A DNA stretch of 25,623 nt. Origin: a virus. Both the position numbers and the translations under genes were made by a program. Shown here piece after piece: positions 1 through 7,690 of the stretch. Below the pieces are notes generated by a model. The model had not been told where the DNA came from. It saw only the letters and a list, made by a program, of their open reading frames with translations, and did not search any database. The stretch lies in IMG/VR virus record IMGVR_UViG_3300035693_000027, positions 1-25,623 of that record. One strand, 5' to 3'. The first letter of the stretch is position 1. Every line of letters starts with the position of its first letter.

Positions 1-1017
1 GTTGAGCAAGAAGTAGTCATACGGTAGCGAGAGCAGGTACTCGAGGTGCAGCCGCTGTCGGTCCAGTGAGTCCTGCCCGTAGTAGCCGCGCTTGCCGAGC
101 GCCTTGAACGACACGTCCTCCGCGGCCCAGCCCGCCACCTCCGCATCCGCCGGAGACAGCACGAGGATCGGACGACCGTGCCGTCGGTGATACGGCATCC
201 ACTGGCGCACGAGGTCCGCGTCCCCGCGCCAGGAGTGGATCACGACGAGCATGCTGTTGCGTCCCTCGACCGTGCGGGGCCGGTTCTCGCCGTCCCAGTC
301 CAGCGACTGCTGGAACCACGCCGGGCGCGGCATCGGCTCGAGCACGATGCTGTCAGTCATCGCCGTACGCAGTTCCCGGATCAGACCATCGCGCTGCATG
401 ACCAGGTCAGTGGAGTAGAACCGTTGGCGCAGCCCGTCGATCCCGCCCATCATCGCGCGCTTGTTCGCCGCCTGAAGATAGGTCGGATCATCGCCGCGCT
501 GGTCATGGCGGATCGTGATGTCCTCGAGGTACACGACCCGGCCGATCTCCGCGGCCATCGCCCAGATCCATTCGTCTGCGAACCACCCCGGGAAGTCGTT
601 GGTCGTGAACCCCACGAGATCCGCCCACCGTCTCGAGATGAACGGCAACACGGGGGCGAGCCGCGGGGTGTGGTCGTTGGTGTAGACCATGACGAGCCGG
701 TCGCGCGCCTGGCGCATGCCCGAGTACACCGCCGTGTCCCAGCCGTAGGTCTCGAAGATGATGTCGTCCCCGGCGAGCATCCCGACGTCGCCGGTCGCAC
801 GCTCCCAGCACTCGTTCCACAACGCCGACATCATCGGTGGCCGCTCCCCGATGATGTAGGCGATGTTCAGGTCCGTCGGGTACTCGCCCGCAGACGGGTC
901 ATCGTCGTCGAGACGGCACACAATCTCGATGTCGGACTGTGCGGTCGCGAACGCCGAGGTCGCCATCTCCCGGAACCGCTCGGGGCGGCCGCGCGAGGGA
1001 ACGAGGATCGAGATCAT
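1..1017 (-). CDS. Glycosyltransferase, two-domain, truncated by the window edge
   Basis: The minus-strand frame from ATG 1017 stays open for 339 codons to base 1, so the C-terminus lies outside the window. The N-terminus (MISILVPSRGRPERF) is a typical GT-A opening. LDDDD near residues 38-42 is the expected metal/nucleotide-sugar acidic cluster, and LAGDDIIFE near 82-90 is a second GT-A-like acidic motif. From about residue 258 (SMLVVIHSWRGDADLVRQW) a second Rossmann-like beta-alpha unit begins and ends at YDYFLLN, which looks like the start of another glycosyltransferase domain. ATG 1017 overlaps the stop of the fucose synthase gene by 4 bases (ATGA), so the two are translationally coupled. 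The likely donor is the GDP-sugar made by the upstream genes, though donor and acceptor cannot be read from the sequence. A tailored glycan on the virion or on the host surface is equally possible. Confidence 0.8.
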   Translation of the reverse strand, partial: MISILVPSRGRPERFREMATSAFATAQSDIEIVCRLDDDDPSAGEYPTDLNIAYIIGERPPMMSALWNECWERATGDVGMLAGDDIIFETYGWDTAVYSGMRQARDRLVMVYTNDHTPRLAPVLPFISRRWADLVGFTTNDFPGWFADEWIWAMAAEIGRVVYLEDITIRHDQRGDDPTYLQAANKRAMMGGIDGLRQRFYSTDLVMQRDGLIRELRTAMTDSIVLEPMPRPAWFQQSLDWDGENRPRTVEGRNSMLVVIHSWRGDADLVRQWMPYHRRHGRPILVLSPADAEVAGWAAEDVSFKALGKRGYYGQDSLDRQRLHLEYLLSLPYDYFLLN

Positions 1018-1931
1018 TCGCTGTTGGCCTTCCACCAGTGGATCGTCCGCTCGAGGCCCGTCTCCAGCGAGATCGTCGCGGACCATCCCAGAGCTTTGTG
1101 CGCGCGCCCCGTGGAGAGACGTCGGTACGGCGTGCCGTCCGGCCGGGACTTATCCCAGATGATCTTGCCCGTGAATCCCGTCAGGGTGCCGATGGTCTCC
1201 GCGAGATGTTTGATGGACACGTCGACCCCGGTCCCGAGGTTGATCGGATCCGGCTCGTCGTAGTTCTCGACCGCATCGGCGATCCCGCGCGCCGCGTCCT
1301 GCACGTACAGGAAGTCCCGCGTCGGCATCCCCGTACCCCACAGCGTCACGTCCCCGCCGTCTGCCTCGGCGAACCGCCGGATCATCCCGGGGATGACGTG
1401 GGAGGACTCCAAGTCGAAGTTGTCCCGCGGCCCGTAGAGGTTCGTCGGGATTACGAACACCGCGTTGAAGCCGTACTGCAGTCGGTATGCCTGTCCCATC
1501 TCGAGGATCGCGCGCTTCGCGAACGCATACGGCGCGGTGACCGGCGCCGGGTAGCCGTTCCACAGGTCCGTTTCGACCTGCGGTGTGGGAACGAACTCGG
1601 GATACATACACGCCGTCCCGATCGTGACCATCTTCGTCTCCCAATGCCGAGCGACCTCCATCAAGTTGATTCCCATCGCGGCGTTGTCGTAGAAGAACCG
1701 TCCCGGCTCTGCCTCGTTCGCGCCGATGCCGCCGACCGCCGCCGCGCAGTGCACGACCACATCGGGGTGGGCTTTCGCGAAGACGATGTCGAGCGCCTGG
1801 TTCTCGTTCCCGTGAACGAGGTCGAGCTGTTTGTGCGTCGGCGCGAGCACCCGCCAGTCTCGACGCTTCAGTTCGTCGGCGACATGCGACCCCAGAAACC
1901 CGTGCCCTCCCGTGATCAGTGCTATCGGCAT
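1014..1931 (-). CDS. fcl: GDP-L-fucose synthase (SDR epimerase/reductase)
   Basis: A 305-residue extended short-chain dehydrogenase. The N-terminal ITGGHGFLGSH (6-16) is the NADP-binding glycine motif and YAFAK (135-139) is the Tyr-Lys catalytic pair. Counted with an offset of one, the E. coli GDP-fucose synthase residues align: Cys109 is Cys108, His179 is His178, Tyr136 is Tyr135 and Lys140 is Lys139. The catalytic Ser107 is replaced by Thr106 (IGTACMYP instead of GSSCIYP). The enzyme would epimerise and reduce GDP-4-keto-6-deoxymannose to GDP-L-fucose in the cytoplasm. The open frame extends far upstream, but ATG 1931 gives the canonical N-terminus and overlaps the methyltransferase stop by 10 bases. 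Its operon partner gmd supplies the substrate. Because of the Ser-to-Thr change, a related product such as a different deoxyhexose cannot be excluded. Confidence 0.88.
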   Translation of the reverse strand: MPIALITGGHGFLGSHVADELKRRDWRVLAPTHKQLDLVHGNENQALDIVFAKAHPDVVVHCAAAVGGIGANEAEPGRFFYDNAAMGINLMEVARHWETKMVTIGTACMYPEFVPTPQVETDLWNGYPAPVTAPYAFAKRAILEMGQAYRLQYGFNAVFVIPTNLYGPRDNFDLESSHVIPGMIRRFAEADGGDVTLWGTGMPTRDFLYVQDAARGIADAVENYDEPDPINLGTGVDVSIKHLAETIGTLTGFTGKIIWDKSRPDGTPYRRLSTGRAHKALGWSATISLETGLERTIHWWKANSE

Positions 1932-2512
1932 GCCCAGATCCCGTGCTTGCAGTGCGGGTTCCAGTACGGCGTGAGATCCAGCTCGACGTAGGCCGAGACA
2001 GCGAACCCGGCCTCCACCAACATCTCCTCGACGCCCGCGCGGTTCCAGGCCCAGTAGTGCCCGCCGGAGGGTTCGTTCCACTCCTCGACCGGCGTCGACA
2101 GCAGCATCTCCCGGGTGGCTTGCCGGATCAGCTTCAGGTCCGTGTCCGGGTCGTCGAGGTGCTCGACCGTGTTCGTGCAGACGTACAGGTCGACCGGCAC
2201 CAGCAATGGCACCGTCTCCAGCAGCGTGCCGGTATAGGCGTATCCCGGCGCGAGATCCCCAAGGATCGGCTCGATGTTGAAGTGCTCCCCGAGCGCACGC
2301 GCGACCGTCGCATCCCCACACGACATGTCCGCGATCGAGTCGATGTCGGTGAAGCTCTTGCCGACCGCGATCATCAGATCCCAGTAGATCCACGGGTTCG
2401 GACAGTGCGCGAGATGCGGGTGATCTGACGACGCCTGTTCCCACGGTCGGCCGTACAGCTCCTGCAGCTCGGTGGCAGAGAACTGCTCGTGCACCCGGAC
2501 CCGATCGCTCAC
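1922..2512 (-). CDS. Class I SAM-dependent methyltransferase
   Basis: A 196-residue protein. IADMSCGDATVARAL (about residues 60-74) is a somewhat divergent SAM-binding motif I. VCTNTVEHLDDPD is the motif IV-like segment seen in UbiE/Methyltransf_11-type small-molecule methyltransferases, and NEPSGGHYWAW followed by GVEEMLVEAGF is the usual late helix-strand unit. ATG 2512 overlaps the gmd stop by 4 bases (ATGA), and the gene ends 10 bases inside fcl. Lying between two GDP-sugar genes and next to a glycosyltransferase, it most likely methylates a sugar or a glycan. The substrate itself cannot be read from the sequence. No membrane segment or signal peptide is present. Confidence 0.75.
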   Translation of the reverse strand: MSDRVRVHEQFSATELQELYGRPWEQASSDHPHLAHCPNPWIYWDLMIAVGKSFTDIDSIADMSCGDATVARALGEHFNIEPILGDLAPGYAYTGTLLETVPLLVPVDLYVCTNTVEHLDDPDTDLKLIRQATREMLLSTPVEEWNEPSGGHYWAWNRAGVEEMLVEAGFAVSAYVELDLTPYWNPHCKHGIWACR

Positions 2513-3474
2513 ACGAAGACCTCGGCTTCAATCATCTCTTCGATGAGACCGTGGAACCGTGTGCGCGGCCGCCAGCCAAGCACGCGCTCGGCCTTGGATG
2601 CATCCCCGAGTAGCACCGGCGGGTCGAGCGGGCGGGCGGTCTCGGTGTCGACCACGACCCATTCCTCCCAGTCGAGTCCAACGGCCTGGAAGACCGTCTC
2701 GACCAGCTCCCGCACGGTATGCGTCTCGCCGGTCGCGATCACGTAGTCCCCCGGCTCGTCCTGCTGCAGCATCCGCCACATCGCCCCGACATAGTCCCGG
2801 GCGTGTCCCCAGTCTCGGGAGGTCTCCAGCGTCCCGAGCACGAGCGGATCCTTCTGGCCTCCCCGAGCGATCGCGGCTGCGGCGTGACAGATCTTGCGGG
2901 TGACAAACCCATGGCCGCGGCGCGGGGATTCGTGGTTGAACAGGATCCCGTTTGAGGCGTGCATCCCTCGAGCTTCGCGGTAGTTCAGGGTCGAGTAATG
3001 GGCGAAGACCTTCGCCGAGGCGTACGGTGATGCCGGGTGAAACGCCGAGTCCTCGTTGGACGGCACGTCCGGGTTCATCCCGAACATCTCCGAGCTGCCT
3101 GCCTGGTAGAACCGGGCCTCGGGTCGAAGCTGGCGTAGCGCCTCGAGGATGTGCACCGCACCGGCCCCGGTCACCTCGGCGGAGTAGCCGGGCAGGTCGA
3201 AGGAGATCCCGACATCCGACATCGCGGCGAGGTTGTAGACCTCGTCGGGCTTGGTCTTTCGGATCACCTCGGCCACGGAGGTCGGATCGGTCACGTCGCC
3301 CCACAGGAGCCTCAGATCCTCCCGACAGTTCTCCAGGCGTTGCAGGTTCGGCGAGCTGGATCGGCGGATTGTTCCGGCTACCGAATAGCCCTTACCGATC
3401 AGCAACTCCGCCAGATACGACCCGTCTTGTCCCCCGACCCCGAAGATCAGCGCCGTACGCCCCGCCTGCTTCAC
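2509..3474 (-). CDS. gmd: GDP-mannose 4,6-dehydratase
   Basis: A 321-residue SDR enzyme of the usual compact length. GVGGQDGSYLAELL (12-25) is the characteristic Gmd form of the nucleotide-binding motif, including the QDGSYL run. GSSEMFG (126-132) and YASAK (151-155) provide the catalytic Ser/Glu and Tyr/Lys. NHESPRRGHGFVTRKI (180-195) and RDWGHARDYV (220-229) are the GDP-mannose-binding landmarks of the family. The enzyme converts GDP-mannose to GDP-4-keto-6-deoxymannose, the substrate of the downstream fcl product. I chose GTG 3474 because it places the family N-terminus (KQAGRTALIFGV) at the start. The frame stays open to 3534, but those residues do not look like Gmd. It is the first gene of the sugar operon and is separated from the capsid gene by hairpins. 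Confidence 0.9.
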   Translation of the reverse strand: MKQAGRTALIFGVGGQDGSYLAELLIGKGYSVAGTIRRSSSPNLQRLENCREDLRLLWGDVTDPTSVAEVIRKTKPDEVYNLAAMSDVGISFDLPGYSAEVTGAGAVHILEALRQLRPEARFYQAGSSEMFGMNPDVPSNEDSAFHPASPYASAKVFAHYSTLNYREARGMHASNGILFNHESPRRGHGFVTRKICHAAAAIARGGQKDPLVLGTLETSRDWGHARDYVGAMWRMLQQDEPGDYVIATGETHTVRELVETVFQAVGLDWEEWVVVDTETARPLDPPVLLGDASKAERVLGWRPRTRFHGLIEEMIEAEVFV

Positions 3475-3497
3475 GCACCGGACGATACACGGTCGAG

Positions 3498-3526
3498 CCG
3501 TACCGGACACGGAGGAAACGGTACGG
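3498..3526. promoter_or_regulatory. Inverted repeat just upstream of gmd
   Basis: CCGTACCG (3498-3505) and its exact reverse complement CGGTACGG (3519-3526) are separated by 13 bases, starting 24 bases upstream of the chosen gmd start. It could be an operator or an mRNA hairpin. No convincing -10/-35 pair was found beside it. Confidence 0.3.
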
Positions 3527-3561
3527 AGCCGCACAGTGCCTCGCGATACCGCAGATATGGT

Positions 3562-3593
3562 AGAGGCCGGATCCCCGAAGGAATCCGGCCTCT
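3562..3593 (-). terminator. Perfect 11-bp hairpin after the capsid gene
   Basis: AGAGGCCGGAT (3562-3572) pairs perfectly with ATCCGGCCTCT (3583-3593) around a 10-base loop. It starts 28 bases beyond the capsid stop in the direction of transcription. No U-run follows, so it may terminate weakly or act as a 3-prime mRNA stabiliser for the abundant capsid message. Confidence 0.6.
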
Positions 3594-3621
3594 CGCCCGC
3601 TCCTGCTGGGTTAGGAGGGGC

Positions 3622-4869
3622 TTACCACTTGGCGACCTGGAACGCACGGTCGAGGTACACGGTGACCGCGAGCCGCTCCTCACAACGCAGCGCCGTGAGG
3701 TTCCGACGGAAGTAGTCGGCGTGGGAGTTCGACGCCTCAAGCGTCAGCCCTCCGCGCCGCCACAACGTCGCGCCCTCGCGGTACGCGCCGACCAACGGCG
3801 AGCCGTTGGCGATCGAGGCGGTGATGATCCGACGCAGCCCCCAGGGGTTCTGGCTGGGAGATCCATACGGCCCACCGCTGAAGTATTGACCGGTTCCACC
3901 GGTCGACTTCAGGACGTCCATCTTTGCGGCGTCCAACGGCGAGATCAGGATCCCGTCAGGCTCGAGGCCCGACTCGGTCCGAACGTGCATCATCGCTGCA
4001 GCCACACCGTCGAAGATGTTGCCGGACGCGTCCAGCTCGGTTGCGGACGAGCCGCGACCGGCGTTGGCGTACAGCTTCTGCGCGATGTAGTTCTCCTCGG
4101 CCTGACGCACGAAGAGCTGCAGACGGCCGTTGATGTACGACGCGACCTGCGGCTGATCCTCGAGCATCTCGTCCGAGACGGGCAGGAACGTAGCCACCTT
4201 GTCCACGGACTGCGTGACCTTGTTGAAGTCGAGCTGTGCGGCGGGCTTCAATCCGCCCTCAGACGTCAACACGGCCGAGCTGTTCGAGGACATGAACGCG
4301 CCGGGCACCGTCAGTGTTTCCTTCAGGTACACGATCGCGTTCGATGACGTGGTGCCCTGCCCGAGCAGGTCGGCCACGGTGAGCCGCTGCTCCACCGGAC
4401 CCTGGATCCCCGGAAGGATCATCGGGTCAAGCGTGTTCACCCCGCCACCGAAGATCGGCGAACCGGTCTCGGCGACGATGCGGTTGCCGTCGGCGTCGTT
4501 GACCTTGGCGCCGAAGGCGATGGGGCCGGACGTCCAGGAGCCGACCAACCCGCGCTTCATCAACGCGGTGTAGCCCTGGGACTTGACGAACGCATCTCCG
4601 AGCGAGGTCGCAGGTGCGTCCTCGACGGTCGGGGTTCCGTTCGTGATCTCCGACGCCTTCTCGATTGCCTCGAGGAGACGCTCGTTCTCGTTCTGCTCGC
4701 CGATGCGCCCCTTGAGGTGGTTGGTCTCGTTGATGAGACCTTCGACCTTGACGCGCTCATCGTCGTTGAGTCCGCGGGACTCTTCCTCGGCCTTGCGCGT
4801 GATGTCGCGCGCTTGGGCTACGAGTCGGTTGACCTCGGACTCGAGGTACTCAGTCGCGGTGCGTGGCAT
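3622..4869 (-). CDS. Major capsid protein, HK97 fold
   Basis: A 415-residue protein of normal length for an HK97-type capsid subunit carrying its own delta domain. Residues 1-75 are a charged, heptad-like helical region (MPRTATEYLESEVNRL onward), which is the scaffold-like delta domain normally removed by the prohead protease. A change to ordinary globular sequence occurs around residues 78-95, where the cleavage site would be expected. The C-terminal run ending RCEERLAVTVYLDRAFQVAKW-like fits the final P-domain strand of HK97-family capsids (Arg-rich segment, hydrophobic strand, Ala-Phe). The start at ATG 4869 has a strong Shine-Dalgarno (AGAAGGAGAT). The gene is isolated by hairpins on both sides and lies about 15 kb downstream of the protease, an unusual separation. 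Identification rests on sequence style and context, not on a search. Confidence 0.85.
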   Translation of the reverse strand: MPRTATEYLESEVNRLVAQARDITRKAEEESRGLNDDERVKVEGLINETNHLKGRIGEQNENERLLEAIEKASEITNGTPTVEDAPATSLGDAFVKSQGYTALMKRGLVGSWTSGPIAFGAKVNDADGNRIVAETGSPIFGGGVNTLDPMILPGIQGPVEQRLTVADLLGQGTTSSNAIVYLKETLTVPGAFMSSNSSAVLTSEGGLKPAAQLDFNKVTQSVDKVATFLPVSDEMLEDQPQVASYINGRLQLFVRQAEENYIAQKLYANAGRGSSATELDASGNIFDGVAAAMMHVRTESGLEPDGILISPLDAAKMDVLKSTGGTGQYFSGGPYGSPSQNPWGLRRIITASIANGSPLVGAYREGATLWRRGGLTLEASNSHADYFRRNLTALRCEERLAVTVYLDRAFQVAKW

Positions 4870-4973
4870 CGCGATCTCCTTCTGGACCGGGGATCGTGTG
4901 TTGCGGTCCTCAGCGCGTCCGCTCTCGACGCCACCTTGCGCGCATCACATCCGGTGCGGCAGCACGATAGCAC

Positions 4974-5006
4974 GAAGCCCCCGCCTCGAGAAGAGACGGG
5001 GGCTTC
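4974..5006. terminator. Perfect 10-bp hairpin between RTX-like gene and capsid gene
   Basis: GAAGCCCCCG (4974-4983) pairs with CGGGGGCTTC (4997-5006) around a 13-base loop. On the plus strand it is followed by TTTG, and on the minus strand (the direction of genes here) it is preceded by an A-rich run but not followed by U residues. It lies 12 bases beyond the RTX-like gene stop and probably ends the secreted-protein unit, insulating the capsid gene. Confidence 0.65.
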
Positions 5007-5017
5007 TTTGCTGACGA

Positions 5018-5398
5018 TCAGAACAGGATCTCGACCGACTCACAACCGAGGAACGTGTCGAACGGATCGCCGACGCACGCGTCGAATCCGCGACCACCAC
5101 GCAACACGTCCGGCTCGGGAGAACCGAAGACATCGACGCCGTTCAGACGGTCGTTTCCGCCGTTCCCGAGCAGGGTGTCCTCGCCCCCGTTACCGGAGAT
5201 GCGATCGTTTCCCTTGAGGCCCCAGATCGTGTCGTCGCACCGGGTGCCCGGGATGACATCGTTCTGCCGCGACCCAACGATGACGTTGGTCCCGTGGCAG
5301 TAGTCACCGTGCTCGTCATCGTTGGCGTGCGCGACGCCCATCCCCAACGACGCGAACAAGAGTCCTGACACAGCCAGAACCCCAAGTACCTTCCTCAT
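5018..5398 (-). CDS. Secreted RTX-like calcium-binding protein
   Basis: A 126-residue protein. Residues 1-25 form a Sec signal peptide (positive MRK, hydrophobic LGVLAVSGLLFASLGM, cleavage after AHA). The mature part carries degenerate hemolysin-type nonapeptides: GLKGNDRIS, GNGGEDTLL and GNGGNDRLNG (about 60-87), then VLRGGRGFDACVG. These follow the GGxGxD pattern that coils into a calcium-bound parallel beta-roll. Four Cys (34, 54, 108, 119) could form disulfides outside the cell. The frame opens at 5440, but ATG 5398 is preferred: it begins the signal peptide and has a strong GGGGAG Shine-Dalgarno. It is the last gene of the three-gene exported cassette. The final GCE segment resembles small actinobacterial exported calcium-binding proteins. 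Its function is unknown; structural or adhesive roles are plausible. Confidence 0.8.
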   Translation of the reverse strand: MRKVLGVLAVSGLLFASLGMGVAHANDDEHGDYCHGTNVIVGSRQNDVIPGTRCDDTIWGLKGNDRISGNGGEDTLLGNGGNDRLNGVDVFGSPEPDVLRGGRGFDACVGDPFDTFLGCESVEILF

Positions 5399-5443
5399 GG
5401 CTCTCCCCTTTCGTAACGGAGCCGGACCGGACCGTAGCATGTT

Positions 5444-5878
5444 TCAGCCCCAGAAGAAGACCGTAACCCACAGAACCCCTCTGATCCAGACCACGCCGAT
5501 CGCGACATGTCGGAACGCCGGGTTCAGGATATTGCGACGGTGATCCGTCGAAGCCATGAACGCGTGCTCGAGGTCGGCGACCGTCCCGTCCGTCACCCCG
5601 ACGTTCTCGCCCCAGTAGCGCCAGCGCATCCCGGCGAGATAGACCTGGGCCGGGTGCTTGGTGTGATAGATCCCACCGTGCCGATCCATCGCTCGTGAGT
5701 GAATGAGCGCGATCAGTGACGGCTCCCGATCGAGATCTACTCGAGCGAGACCGAACCGCGCGCGGGAGTGGTTGGTCGCGTGCAGCATCTTCGAGCGCAT
5801 GCCCGCCTGTGCGGCTGCGGGCGCCGCCAGCAGCACCGCGACGACAAGAAGGATCCGGAGAATCCTAGTGACAGACAT
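5444..5878 (-). CDS. Secreted CAP/SCP-domain protein
   Basis: A 144-residue protein with a Sec signal peptide (MSVTRILRILLVVAVLLAAP, probable cleavage after AQA at 25). The mature part is a short CAP domain. It has ATNHSRARFGL at the first helix, His60 in LIHSRAM, GENV (90-93) and HRRNILNP (113-120). His60, Glu91, Glu104 and His113 match the CAP cavity residues. It is close to the short bacterial YkwD-like type. CAP proteins are exported and variously linked to cell-wall or lipid interactions, and their activity in bacteria is mostly undefined. ATG 5878 overlaps the stop of the glycosidase/phosphatase gene by 14 bases, so the genes are co-transcribed and probably coupled. No tail or virion-anchor sequence is visible. 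Confidence 0.85.
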   Translation of the reverse strand: MSVTRILRILLVVAVLLAAPAAAQAGMRSKMLHATNHSRARFGLARVDLDREPSLIALIHSRAMDRHGGIYHTKHPAQVYLAGMRWRYWGENVGVTDGTVADLEHAFMASTDHRRNILNPAFRHVAIGVVWIRGVLWVTVFFWG

Positions 5879-7601
5879 CAGACCCGGAGTCCAGGACCGA
5901 CCCGGCCGAGTTGATGAACTGCCAGGAATACGAGCTGGCCCCCAGCGTTAGGAACAGCACGCCGAACTGGTGTTGGATCCGGACCTGCGAACCCGCGACA
6001 ACGGTCCCGAACGTATACGGGTTCGCACCGCCCGTGCCGACCACGAACTCGCGCATCCCGTTGATGAGACCGAACCGCTCGTAGTCGTGGTCGTGACCGT
6101 AGAGCACGATGTCGACGTTCTGCGCGGCGAGCGCCTTCCACATCGCGTCCTGTCCTGGGTCAGAGCCGTGTGTCGATCCGGATGACCAGCGCGGGTGATG
6201 GCCGTAGGCGATCTCACACGTCGAACCGTCCGCTGCCAGATCCGACGTGGCCCACGCGACCTCGGTGGCGGTCATGTGGTCGGTGTCCATCCGCACGAAG
6301 TGCCAGCCGCCGGAGTTGAACGAGTTGTAGAGCACGCCGGTTGCGGGGAACCCGAAGTAGGTACGGAACCCCGCCGCGTTCGGCGTGCCGTACTCGTGGT
6401 TGCCGACCGCTGCCTGGGTCTTGGACTTGAACCGTCCCCAGTTCGGCTCGTACTGCGCGGCATACTCCGCCAGCGTTCCCGAGTCATACACCGTGTCCCC
6501 GAGTGCCAGCACGAGCGCCGGGTTCTTCTGAATCACCAGGTCCGAGGTGCCCTTGCAGTCGATCGGTGTGTTGTCGCAGATGTCCCCCGCCGCACCAACG
6601 AGCATCCCGCCCGGAACCGGCGGCGGAGACGAGGACGGCGGCGGTTGCGACGGAGCGCCGAGCGCCTGCAGGTACGAGGTGCCCCAGGTGGTTGACGGCT
6701 CGATCGAGGATCCCTCGCCCCACTCGTTGAACGTCGTGACGAGCTGCCACTGAGCGCCGGATGCGGCCATCGCGGCCGCAGCGGTCGTGAACGCGGGCAG
6801 GCTCCGCGCGAGCCGGGCCGAAGATTCATTCGCCTTGAAGAACCCCGGCGAGACCGAGTAGCTGTAGGGGAGCTGGGCGTCAGACCGCACCGCGGGCGCG
6901 TACTGGTGCCACGAGTTGGGCTGGGACGCACAGGTCCGGTAGCCACCGAAGACCTTGAGCACGAGATAGAACCGGCCCGCATTCGCCGAGATCCACCGCT
7001 GCGCCATCGCACAGGCGTCGTTACCCCCTCCATAGACGAACAGGACCGGCTTGCCTCCGACACGCAGGTAAGCCCGATTCGATCCGTAGTGCGAGGAGAT
7101 GTAGCTCAGGTCGGAGTTGATCTGCGTGCTCGAGGGATCCGAGGTTCCCTCCGGCTCGTAGTACAGCGCCCACCGGAACGGATCCGCGGTGTTGCTCAAT
7201 AGCGCGGGGATCCGAGTGTCCGTCTTGGACCCCTGTCCCCACCATGACGCGATGCCCGCCTCGATCCCACCAGACAGCATGCTCGCGACGTGGGAGCGAA
7301 TCACCGTCGCGCTCGAGGAGTCATAGAACCCGAGCGTCGGCGTGTAGTGCGAGAACGGATTCGGCGATCCGCCCCAGGTCTCGGGGAACCACGGGTAGTA
7401 GAACGCCGCGCGGATCGGGAAGCTCGGCTGCACGTCGCCGGTTGGCGGCGGCGAGGTTGGCGGCGGGGAAGACGGCGGCGGAGACGTAACCGTCGGGGAC
7501 GGATGCGGGTTCGGATGAGGCGGTTTCTTCGCTACGACATTCGCCGTAAGGAGAGTCGTGAAGACAAGTGCCAGGGCGACAAGTACGAGAAGCCGTCGCA
7601 C
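5865..7601 (-). CDS. Exported GH99-like glycosidase fused to a purple-acid-phosphatase-like domain
   Basis: A 578-residue two-enzyme fusion. Residues 1-24 are a Sec signal peptide, followed by a Pro/Ser/Thr linker (about 26-56). Residues 62-315 resemble GH99/WbsX-like glycosidases: IRAAFYYPWFPETW at the first strand, GIASWWGQGS, and TFNEWGEGSSIEP (290-302) near the end. A second Pro-rich linker (318-330) leads to a metallophosphoesterase (333-578). It has GDI (339-341), GDTVY (368-372), GNHEY (400-404), YGHHP (466-470) and GHDHDYER (502-509). This is the full dinuclear-metal set, closest in style to purple acid phosphatases. The mature protein would act outside the cell on a mannose-like glycan and a phosphoester. 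GTG 7601 is chosen because it starts the signal peptide; its Shine-Dalgarno is weak. Substrates are not known. Confidence 0.8.
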   Translation of the reverse strand: MRRLLVLVALALVFTTLLTANVVAKKPPHPNPHPSPTVTSPPPSSPPPTSPPPTGDVQPSFPIRAAFYYPWFPETWGGSPNPFSHYTPTLGFYDSSSATVIRSHVASMLSGGIEAGIASWWGQGSKTDTRIPALLSNTADPFRWALYYEPEGTSDPSSTQINSDLSYISSHYGSNRAYLRVGGKPVLFVYGGGNDACAMAQRWISANAGRFYLVLKVFGGYRTCASQPNSWHQYAPAVRSDAQLPYSYSVSPGFFKANESSARLARSLPAFTTAAAAMAASGAQWQLVTTFNEWGEGSSIEPSTTWGTSYLQALGAPSQPPPSSSPPPVPGGMLVGAAGDICDNTPIDCKGTSDLVIQKNPALVLALGDTVYDSGTLAEYAAQYEPNWGRFKSKTQAAVGNHEYGTPNAAGFRTYFGFPATGVLYNSFNSGGWHFVRMDTDHMTATEVAWATSDLAADGSTCEIAYGHHPRWSSGSTHGSDPGQDAMWKALAAQNVDIVLYGHDHDYERFGLINGMREFVVGTGGANPYTFGTVVAGSQVRIQHQFGVLFLTLGASSYSWQFINSAGSVLDSGSDVCH

Positions 7602-7676
7602 AGCCAGAGGCTACCGAGGTTCGTCCTCAATGTCGACCAGCAAGCACGCGAGCTGGTTACGTGACCGGCACGGGAC

Positions 7677-7690
7677 AGAGTGTTCACTCT
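7677..7690. promoter_or_regulatory. Short palindrome upstream of the glycosidase gene
   Basis: AGAGTG-TT-CACTCT is a near-perfect palindrome 76 bases upstream of GTG 7601. It could be a regulator-binding site for the secreted cassette. Its short length means chance is a fair alternative. Confidence 0.25.

Noticed and set aside
178-1991. Long plus-strand open frames opposite the sugar operon
   Set aside because: They are antisense to genes with clear family motifs, have Arg/Asp/Val/His-biased composition typical of GC-rich shadows, and lack recognisable domains.
1932-2531. Longer fucose synthase reading frame up to 2531
   Set aside because: The extension overlaps the methyltransferase out of frame, and the canonical SDR N-terminus begins at ATG 1931.
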